Source: Hydrogenophilales bacterium
GTDB lineage: Bacteria; Pseudomonadota; Gammaproteobacteria; Burkholderiales; Thiobacillaceae
DNA: 12,373 nt
Reading direction: 5' to 3'
NCBI GenBank assembly: GCA_011391655.1
Contig: JAABQE010000133.1
Span: forward strand, 1-12,373
Part shown: positions 6,873 to 12,373 of the stretch, piece by piece
How positions within the stretch are numbered: position 1 is the first letter of the stretch
How the letters are laid out: each line of letters begins with the position of its first letter
Made by a program: the position numbers and the translations under genes
Notes under the pieces: generated by a model
Seen by the model: the letters and a program-made list of their open reading frames with translations, nothing else
What the model was told of the DNA's origin: nothing
Database searches by the model: none

Positions 6873-7808
6873 ATGCGCCTGACCGCCCTCTTCTTCCTCG
6901 CCAGCCTCGCCTTCGGCGTCCACGCCGCCCCCGGAGACACCGTCAAGCCCTACCCGGCCAAGCAGGTTGCACCCGACACCTGGGTCATCACCGGCCCGCT
7001 GGGCGAACCGTCGGTCGAAAACCAGAGCTTCATGAACAATCCGGCATGGATCATCGCGGGTGACCAGGTCATCGTCATCGACCCCGGCTCCAGCGTGCAG
7101 GTCGGGCGCATGGTGGTGAACGCCATCCGCAAAACCACCAAACTGCCCGTCACCACGGTGTACAACACCCATATCCACGGCGATCACTGGCTCGGCAACC
7201 AGGCCATCCTCGAAGCCTGGCCCAAAGCCGTGCTGATCGCACATCCCGACATGATCGCCAAGGCCAAGGCGGGCGAAGCCGAATCCTGGGTCAAGCTGAT
7301 GAGCAGCCTGACCCAGGGCTATACCGACGGCACCCGCGCCGAAATTCCGACCATCGCCACAACTGACGGCATGACCACAACGCATGGCAGCCGCACATTC
7401 AAGGTCTACTCGTCCAACGACGCCCACAGCAAGACCGACATCATGATCGAAGTCGACAACGGCGTGCTGTTCACGGGCGACAACGTCCTCAACCAGCGCG
7501 TCACGCGCATGGACGACGGCACCTTCACGGGCAACATCAAGGCTATCGAACGCGTGCTCACTTTACCGATCAAGGTCGTGGTGCCCGGCCATGGCAATCC
7601 CGGCAAGCCTGCCATGCTAAAAGCGCAGCGCGATTATTTCCAGGCGCTGTTCGATGCGGTCAAAGTGGAATACGACGCCGGCAAGAGCGATTTCGAAATG
7701 AAACCTGAAGTGGTCAGGAAACTTGCCGCCTACCAGAAGTGGAACGGCTTCGATGCCGCGGTCGGCAAGCAGATCAGCCTGGCGGTGCTGGAGATCGAGC
7801 AGCAGTGA
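6873..7808 (+). CDS. Secreted metallo-beta-lactamase-fold hydrolase
   Basis: A 311-residue MBL-fold protein with a signal peptide (1-18, ending GVHA before APGD), so it probably works in the periplasm. Metal ligands are H100/H102/D104/H105 in NTHIHGDHWLGN, H185 in NDAHSKTDI, D203 in LFTGDNVL and H240 in VVPGHG, a full dinuclear set. Overall it resembles SoxH-like and quinoprotein-associated zinc hydrolases; the substrate is unknown. True beta-lactamase activity is not suggested by context. The start at 6873 was chosen over an upstream frame because of the signal peptide and the GGAG 6 bases ahead. It follows the oxidoreductase after 79 bases on the same strand and could share its transcript. 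It converges with the DUF3301 gene, 25 bases apart, with no terminator visible. Confidence 0.88.
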   Translation: MRLTALFFLASLAFGVHAAPGDTVKPYPAKQVAPDTWVITGPLGEPSVENQSFMNNPAWIIAGDQVIVIDPGSSVQVGRMVVNAIRKTTKLPVTTVYNTHIHGDHWLGNQAILEAWPKAVLIAHPDMIAKAKAGEAESWVKLMSSLTQGYTDGTRAEIPTIATTDGMTTTHGSRTFKVYSSNDAHSKTDIMIEVDNGVLFTGDNVLNQRVTRMDDGTFTGNIKAIERVLTLPIKVVVPGHGNPGKPAMLKAQRDYFQALFDAVKVEYDAGKSDFEMKPEVVRKLAAYQKWNGFDAAVGKQISLAVLEIEQQ

Positions 7809-7833
7809 TGCGCGGATGAATGCTGCGTTTTAA

Positions 7834-8178
7834 TCAGTCGGGCAATCGGGTGACGCTGGCAGTCTGCCCCACCTGCCACTCCCCATCCAGGCTGACCCAT
7901 TCGACGCGGTCACCCAGCATGCGAACCACGCCAGGGCGACGGTTGTTTCCGGTATCGGAAAACTCGAAGCGGTAGTCGCGCAAGAATTGCAGCTGACCCG
8001 ACCTGTTGCGGGCAAAGCGGGTGCGGCTCAGGGCCACGCTATCATCGAGAAACTGCAATTTTCCCTCGGCACACGCACGGCGGCCCACGGCAATGGCTTG
8101 TTCACGCGTGTTCAGCCCCACATACCAGTACCAGGCCAACGCGCCAGACCCAATCAGCAGGATGATTTCCCAGCTCAT
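7834..8178 (-). CDS. DUF3301 family membrane-anchored protein
   Basis: A 114-residue protein with one N-terminal hydrophobic helix (about residues 3-20, MSWEIILLIGSGALAWYWY) followed by a soluble domain. The run REQAIAVGRRACAEGKLQFLDDSVALSR and the RDYRFEFSDTGNNRRPGVVRMLGDRV block fit DUF3301, which is common in beta- and gammaproteobacteria and has no known function. The ATG at 8178 is the start because the hydrophobic helix follows at once and an AAGG site overlaps the helicase stop; the longer open frame upstream is the complement of the helicase tail. Only 10 bases separate it from the rhlE stop, so the two genes are co-transcribed and probably coupled. Confidence 0.85.
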   Translation of the reverse strand: MSWEIILLIGSGALAWYWYVGLNTREQAIAVGRRACAEGKLQFLDDSVALSRTRFARNRSGQLQFLRDYRFEFSDTGNNRRPGVVRMLGDRVEWVSLDGEWQVGQTASVTRLPD

Positions 8179-8188
8179 TGCCCAGCCT

Positions 8189-9655
8189 TCACTGCTCAGT
8201 GGATTCGGGTTTGACCGGGCTGCGGAACAATGCGGCCACGGGTTTTTTGGAGGTCGGGCGGTTGGCCACAGGCGCGGTAGCCGATGGCGAACTCGGAACA
8301 TAAGGCGAATCGAACAGCGCATCACGCGACGCATCTCGTGATGCAAAAGGGCGGCTGCGCGGGGCGCTGCGCTCTGGAGTATGTTCAATCAGGGGCTCAA
8401 CCGGGGGTTCGGCTGGACGCTCCACAGGTTGAGTCAGCGGAGGCTCGACCAGACGTTCAGCCGGACGCTCTGGCCGTGGCGGGCGTGACTGGTAGGCGGG
8501 CACATCGGCCGCGCCCGGCTCGAAACCTGGAACGATCGTGGCCTCAAGCGGCGTGCCGATCAGCTTTTCGATATCTTTCAGATAGCGCGTTTCAGATTCG
8601 CTCACCAGCGAGATCGCCTCGCCCTTGGCGCCCGCACGGCCGGTGCGGCCGATGCGGTGGACATAGTCTTCCGCGTTGTGCGGCAGATCATAATTCACCA
8701 CGAATGGCAGCGCTTCGATGTCGATCCCGCGCGCAGCGACGTCGGTGGCAACCAGCACGCGCAGCGTGCCCGCCTTGAACGCATCGAGCGCCTTGATGCG
8801 TTCCTGCTGGGTTTTGTCACCATGAATGGCGTCAGCATGCAGGCCAAGCTTGTTGAGCTCATTGGCCAGACGGTTGCAGCCCAGCTTGGTGCCGGTGAAC
8901 ACCAATACCTGTTTGAGGTCGCGTGTTTTGATCAGATGCGTCAGCAGTTGCCGTTTGCGCTCGTGGTGCACCGGGTGCACCACCTGGGTAACGTTCACTG
9001 CTGTCGTGTTGCGCGCCACTTCGATAAAGGTCGGATTATTAAGAATGCTGTCGGCAAGCTTGCGGATTTCTTCCGGGAAAGTGGCCGAGAACATCATGTT
9101 GACGCGTTGCTCCGGCAACAGCGCCACGATGCGCTTCAAGTCGGGCATGAAGCCCATGTCGAGCATGCGGTCGGCCTCATCGAGCACCAGCGTGTTGACC
9201 TGGTTCAACATCAGCGTCTTGTTCTGCACGTGATCGAGCAAGCGGCCGGGGGTAGCGACCAGAATCTCGACGCCGGTTTTCAGGATCGGAATCTGCGTAT
9301 TGATGCTGACCCCGCCGTACACCACCAGCGAGCGCAGCGGGATATGTTTGCAATACGCCTTGACGCTTTCTTCGACCTGGATCGCGAGCTCGCGCGTGGG
9401 GGTGAGAATCAGTGCGCGAATCGGATGTTTGGCGGGTGAAGTGCCGGTGTTGGCAAACGGCAGCAGGCGCTGCAGCAACGGCAGCGCAAAGGCGGCCGTT
9501 TTGCCGGTGCCGGTTTGTGCAGCGCCAAGAATATCGCCGCCCTGCAGCGCAAGCGGAATCACCTGCTCCTGAATCGGCGTTGGCGTGGCGTAGCCCATGT
9601 CGTCGAGGGCACGCAGGATGTCGGGCGCGAGCCCCAGTTCAGCAAAAGTGGTCAA
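8189..9655 (-). CDS. rhlE: DEAD-box ATP-dependent RNA helicase, RhlE-type
   Basis: A 488-residue RNA helicase. The Q motif is in FAELGL...TPTPIQ (4-29). Motif I AQTGTGKT is at 46-53, PTREL at 86-90, TPGR at 135-138, DEAD at 159-162, SAT at 190-192, ATDVAARGID at 303-312 and HRIGRTGR at 333-340. These unwind short RNA duplexes, typically in ribosome assembly or mRNA decay in the cytoplasm. The last 110 residues are low-complexity, rich in Pro, Glu and Arg with recurring ERPAE/VEPP units, and lack the strongly basic RGG tail of many RhlE proteins. Translation must begin at TTG 9655: it gives the family start MTTFAELGL, the first ATG downstream would remove the conserved Phe, and an in-frame TGA lies seven codons upstream. 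A 10-bp tandem repeat fills the leader. Confidence 0.93.
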   Translation of the reverse strand: MTTFAELGLAPDILRALDDMGYATPTPIQEQVIPLALQGGDILGAAQTGTGKTAAFALPLLQRLLPFANTGTSPAKHPIRALILTPTRELAIQVEESVKAYCKHIPLRSLVVYGGVSINTQIPILKTGVEILVATPGRLLDHVQNKTLMLNQVNTLVLDEADRMLDMGFMPDLKRIVALLPEQRVNMMFSATFPEEIRKLADSILNNPTFIEVARNTTAVNVTQVVHPVHHERKRQLLTHLIKTRDLKQVLVFTGTKLGCNRLANELNKLGLHADAIHGDKTQQERIKALDAFKAGTLRVLVATDVAARGIDIEALPFVVNYDLPHNAEDYVHRIGRTGRAGAKGEAISLVSESETRYLKDIEKLIGTPLEATIVPGFEPGAADVPAYQSRPPRPERPAERLVEPPLTQPVERPAEPPVEPLIEHTPERSAPRSRPFASRDASRDALFDSPYVPSSPSATAPVANRPTSKKPVAALFRSPVKPESTEQ

Positions 9656-9660
9656 AGTCC

Positions 9661-9720
9661 ATCCAGTTAAATTTCAGTCAATTCCAGCAAATTCGGGCTA
9701 ATTCAAGCAAATTCCAGTCA
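9661..9720. repeat. Six tandem 10-bp units upstream of rhlE
   Basis: Six consecutive 10-mers, each beginning AT and most reading close to ATTCCAGCAA on the plus strand, fill the gap between the helicase start and the preceding gene. The period is exactly ten, so one AATT-like step recurs per helical turn. On the minus (coding) strand the units read about TTGCTGGAAT, and the last one supplies the GGA before the TTG start. The function is unknown; DNA curvature, a regulator array or a structured leader are possible. Confidence 0.85.
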
Positions 9721-9737
9721 GGATCGTTCCCGGGCAG

Positions 9738-10496
9738 TTAAATACAGATCCAGTCAAAGCCCGCCGTTTGGCAGGCCACACGGACCTCTTCGTCGGCACA
9801 GTTGAGCACCTGGGCCAGCGCACGCTGTGCCAAGGCGTCCGTGTTGTTCTTGCGTGAAACGTGCGCCGCCATCACGCATTGCAGTTTGTCGTGGCGCAAC
9901 TTTTGCAGCAAAGCGGCTGACTGGGCATTTTCCAGATGGCCAAAGCGCCCACCCACACGACGCTTGAGCCCGGCGGGATAGGAGCCGTTTTCCAGCATCG
10001 CCGCATCGTGGTTGCATTCCAGCACCAGCGCATCCACGCCGCTCAAGGTCGCCTCGATGTGGGGCGTGCTGCATCCCACGTCGGTCAACACCCCGAGCCT
10101 GCGCTGGCCATCGCCAAACACAAACTGCACCGGCTCGCGCGCGTCGTGTGGCACCGGATACGGCTGGATTTCCAGCTCATCCACCACAAACGCGGCGTGG
10201 CTATCGATGACCTGCACCGCCACGCCATCAAGATCCTGCGCCATCGCCAGCGTGCCCGCGGTCAACCATACAGGCAACTTGTGCTTGCGCGCCAGCCGCC
10301 CGACGCCGCCAATATGGTCGCCATGCTCATGGGTCACCACGATGCCGGCCAAATCAGACACCTCCAGCTTAAGCCGTGCCAGGCGCGCAATGCTGTCGGC
10401 CAGGCCAAAACCACAATCCATCAGCACCCGGGTGGAGCCGGCCTCGACCACCAGGCCGTTGCCTTCGCTCCCGCTACCGAGACTGGCGAACCGCAT
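9738..10496 (-). CDS. Cytoplasmic MBL-fold hydrolase, YycJ/WalJ-like
   Basis: A 252-residue metallo-beta-lactamase-fold protein without signal peptide. Metal ligands are H56/H58/D60/H61 in VVTHEHGDHIGG, D139 in VLTDVG, the ECNHD segment at 160-164 and H212 in MAAHVSRKNN. The N-terminus RFASLGSGSEGN and the RFGHLEN block match the YycJ (WalJ/VicX) branch, which includes enzymes acting on DNA or RNA ends; the exact substrate here is unknown. The frame can begin at GTG 10499 or ATG 10496; I prefer the ATG since the family starts MRFASLGSGS. It follows bamC after 34 bases on the same strand, an arrangement I recall as common in betaproteobacteria. Confidence 0.88.
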   Translation of the reverse strand: MRFASLGSGSEGNGLVVEAGSTRVLMDCGFGLADSIARLARLKLEVSDLAGIVVTHEHGDHIGGVGRLARKHKLPVWLTAGTLAMAQDLDGVAVQVIDSHAAFVVDELEIQPYPVPHDAREPVQFVFGDGQRRLGVLTDVGCSTPHIEATLSGVDALVLECNHDAAMLENGSYPAGLKRRVGGRFGHLENAQSAALLQKLRHDKLQCVMAAHVSRKNNTDALAQRALAQVLNCADEEVRVACQTAGFDWICI

Positions 10497-10530
10497 CACG
10501 CCGGATTCCGTGTCTCCGTCCGATGCCGCC

Positions 10531-11649
10531 TCACTTCAACTCTTTGTACAGAAAATTGATGATGCGGTTTTGCGTGTTGGCATCGACCGTCTGGCCCTCG
10601 GCGGCCGTCACCGTCACCCGGCTCGTCGCGCCTGTCTCGCTCACTACAATCTGCAGTTGCGGCGACGACTGTTCCTTCTTGCTGTTCCAGAAAGCCATGC
10701 TGGCAAAAAAGCCTTCATCTTTCTTGCTGGCGTTGTCAATTTCCGGGTCGATATAGCGGACGAAATACACGCCCTTGGCACGGTCGCGGTCTTCCACCGC
10801 AAAGCCCACGCGATCCAGAGCGAGACCGACGCGACGCCAGGCACGGTCGAAGCTTTCATCCATTTCCAGCGCCGATCCCGATCCATTGGCTTGCTTGACG
10901 ATGCGTGCCTGCTCCGGTGTCTGCTGCTTGGCCAGCAGCGTCTCGGCCTGCTTCTCCTCTACCCCGAAGCGCACCATCAATCGCCGCAGCATCTCGGCTT
11001 CGAGTTCAGGGTCGGCCGGGCGCGGCTGCCACTTGGTCTGATCCCTGCCCTCGGTGGTGTAGATTTCCATCATGCCGCGATGGCTGATGTAGATTTCAGT
11101 ACTGGGCAAACCCACTGCGCCGGCACTTGCTTCAATGCGGGTGCGGTATTTATCGCGCTCGGCGGTGGAATAGGCACTGTCGATCACCTTGCCCAGCAGG
11201 TTGCGAATGCCGTCCTGCGGAATTTTGGCCCGGTTTTCCGCCCAGTCGGTTTCAATCACGCCAGTTTCAGGGGATTCCAGATTGATGATGAAACCGGTTT
11301 CCTGCCAGAAGTCTTTCACCACTGGCCAGACCTGCTGCGGCGTCGCCTGCACGACCAGCCAACGCTGGGTGCCCGCACGCTCGATGCGTACCTTGTCCTG
11401 CTCGGGCAACAGCGCGGTTGAAGCAACCGGCGTGGTCTTGCGTTCCTGACTGTAGCTCGACAGCGTTGCGGTGCCGCCCTGGGTATCGGGAATCGCGTAG
11501 CGGTTATCTCCCGTGGGCGCGGTGAGGTCGGGCGGCACAGCCAGCGTCGGCAACTTTTGGGCGGCCTTGTAATCGATTTTTTTCGATTCGATGCCGCTGC
11601 AACCCGTCGCGGCCAACGTAACTAAAACAAACAAAGGCAGTAAACGCAT
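10531..11649 (-). CDS. bamC: Outer membrane protein assembly factor BamC (lipoprotein)
   Basis: A 372-residue lipoprotein of the BAM complex, which folds beta-barrel proteins into the outer membrane. Residues 1-16 are a signal peptide with a lipobox ending ATGC, so C17 should be acylated. The unstructured N-terminal segment (IDYKAAQKLPTLAVPPDLTAP) is the part known to bind BamD. Two helix-grip domains follow, one with QRWLVVQATPQQVWPVVKDFWQETGF and a GVIETDWAE strand, the other with FDRAWRRVGLALDRVGFAVEDRDRAKGVYFVRY. It is slightly longer than the E. coli protein (344). It follows dapA on the same strand, the standard dapA-bamC order. The ribosome site (AGGATCC, about 6 bases upstream) is modest. 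REP-like palindromes separate it from dapA. Confidence 0.95.
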   Translation of the reverse strand: MRLLPLFVLVTLAATGCSGIESKKIDYKAAQKLPTLAVPPDLTAPTGDNRYAIPDTQGGTATLSSYSQERKTTPVASTALLPEQDKVRIERAGTQRWLVVQATPQQVWPVVKDFWQETGFIINLESPETGVIETDWAENRAKIPQDGIRNLLGKVIDSAYSTAERDKYRTRIEASAGAVGLPSTEIYISHRGMMEIYTTEGRDQTKWQPRPADPELEAEMLRRLMVRFGVEEKQAETLLAKQQTPEQARIVKQANGSGSALEMDESFDRAWRRVGLALDRVGFAVEDRDRAKGVYFVRYIDPEIDNASKKDEGFFASMAFWNSKKEQSSPQLQIVVSETGATSRVTVTAAEGQTVDANTQNRIINFLYKELK

Positions 11650-11682
11650 AAAGGATCCTAAAGCAAATTCTCGAAGCAGGCC

Positions 11683-11769
11683 TGCGAGCGCATCGCACTA
11701 CGGCAGGTTAAGTTTGCGTGGCGCACGCGCTACGCTAGATCAAATGTGCGTGGCGCATCGCGCTACGCA
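11683..11769. repeat. Three REP-like palindromes at a 32-bp period
   Basis: Units start at 11683, 11715 and 11747. The best one, TGCGTGGCGC-ATC-GCGCTACGCA (11747-11769), is a 10-bp stem with one G-T pair and a 3-base loop. The second has a 2-base loop and one change; the third, nearest bamC, is degraded (GCGAGCGCATCGCACTACG). The unit at 11747 encodes the last residues of dapA. No T-tract follows, but such stems can stabilise mRNA 3' ends or act as REP sequences moved by RAYT transposases. Confidence 0.75.
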
Positions 11770-12373
11770 AGGTGTCATGCAGTCCGGCAGACAACGGGGT
11801 CAACGGCAAACGCAATCCGGACGGAATCAGGCCCAACTCGGCACAGGCCCATTTGACCGGAATCGGATTGGCCTCAACAAACAACTTGTTATGCAACGGC
11901 AGCAATGCGTTATTGAGTTCACGCGCCCGCGGCAGGTTCCCCTCGAATGCTGCCACGCACATCTCGTGCATCAGCTTCGGCGCAACGTTGGCCGTCACCG
12001 AAATCACGCCATGCCCCCCCAGCAGCATGAACGGCATCGCCGAAGCGTCGTCGCCGCTGTATAGCGCAAAGTCTTTTGGTGCCTGACGCAAAAAATCGCC
12101 TGCGCGTTCCATGCTGCCAGTCGCGTCTTTCAAGCCGACGATGCCGGGCACGCCAGCCAGACGCAAAGCCGTTTCATTCGACAAATCCGCTACCGTGCGC
12201 CCAGGCACGTTGTACAGAATCAGCGGCAAATCGACCGCTTCGGCGATTTTCTTGTAGTGCTGATAGAGACCTTCCTGGGTCGGTTTGTTGTAGTACGGCA
12301 CCACCGACAGCCCGGCCTGCGCACCGGCACGCTTGGCACACTCGGTCAACTCGATCGCCTCGGTCGTCGAATT
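11735..12373 (-). CDS. dapA: 4-hydroxy-tetrahydrodipicolinate synthase, 5' end outside window
   Basis: The C-terminal 212 residues of DapA, which condenses pyruvate with aspartate semialdehyde on the way to diaminopimelate and lysine. The open frame continues through the right edge ([18 protein letters not shown]), so no start is present; by comparison with E. coli about 80 residues are missing. Visible catalytic parts are the Tyr in [12 protein letters not shown], the Arg in LYNVPGRT, the Schiff-base Lys in VGLKDATG, and the [25 protein letters not shown] block. [14 protein letters not shown] is the conserved C-terminal segment. The final residues ([10 protein letters not shown]) align with the usual ending but are encoded inside a REP-like palindrome. 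It is followed on the same strand by bamC. Confidence 0.97.
   Translation of the reverse strand, partial: NSTTEAIELTECAKRAGAQAGLSVVPYYNKPTQEGLYQHYKKIAEAVDLPLILYNVPGRTVADLSNETALRLAGVPGIVGLKDATGSMERAGDFLRQAPKDFALYSGDDASAMPFMLLGGHGVISVTANVAPKLMHEMCVAAFEGNLPRARELNNALLPLHNKLFVEANPIPVKWACAELGLIPSGLRLPLTPLSAGLHDTLRSAMRHAHLI

Noticed and set aside
9661..9720. CRISPR-like array
   Set aside because: Units are 10 bases with no spacers, far from CRISPR repeat architecture, and no cas genes are present.
9656..9737. Sigma-70 promoter for rhlE within the repeat array
   Set aside because: Several TTG-starting hexamers can be paired with weak -10 candidates, but none has both good hexamers and 16-18 base spacing.
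10012..11421. 469-codon plus-strand open frame opposite bamC and the MBL gene
   Set aside because: It covers two well-recognised minus-strand genes, has Ser/Arg-rich low-complexity translation and no family resemblance; a result of GC-biased codon use.

Overview
The window looks like a chromosomal housekeeping and stress stretch from a GC-rich betaproteobacterium, probably a Thiobacillus/Sulfuricella-like member of the Nitrosomonadales. This rests on gene content and neighbourhoods remembered from that group (dapA-bamC-MBL hydrolase, a CNP1-family gene beside proB, and rubrerythrin with an HdrD-like Fe-S protein and a DUF3501 protein). No database search was possible. I see no rRNA, tRNA, CRISPR array, integrase or transposase. 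Coding density is high and no gene-free stretch exceeds about 255 bases.

Left part, all minus strand (1-2796). A probable operon reads CNP1-like secreted protein, proB (glutamate 5-kinase), a CobC-type histidine phosphatase, then the start of a BtuF-type cobalamin-binding protein that runs off the left edge. Two junctions are 4-base stop/start overlaps (ATGA between CNP1 and proB, GTGA between the phosphatase and btuF). The last two genes suggest corrinoid salvage attached to a proline-synthesis operon.

Redox module, minus strand (2968-5518). Rubrerythrin without a rubredoxin domain is followed by a perfect hairpin terminator, then a GlpC/HdrD-like two-cluster Fe-S protein, then a DUF3501 protein. 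Upstream of rubrerythrin lie a 12-bp inverted repeat and a separate 7-1-7 palindrome, a plausible operator. I consider this three-gene set, whose joint reaction I do not know, the best candidate for an undescribed system here.

Divergent plus-strand cluster (5669-7808). It holds msrB (methionine sulfoxide reductase B), an OXNAD1-like flavin/NAD oxidoreductase whose TTG start lies one codon beyond the msrB stop in the same frame, and a secreted metallo-beta-lactamase-fold hydrolase. Together with rubrerythrin this makes the middle of the window rich in oxidative-damage and electron-transfer genes.

Right part, minus strand (7834-12373). In transcription order: dapA (5' end outside the window), bamC (outer-membrane assembly lipoprotein), a cytoplasmic YycJ-like MBL hydrolase, an RhlE-type DEAD-box RNA helicase with a TTG start, and a small DUF3301 membrane-anchored protein. 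Two non-coding patterns stand out: six units of an exact 10-bp-period repeat just upstream of the helicase, and three REP-like palindromes at a 32-bp period, the first of which forms the 3' end of dapA.
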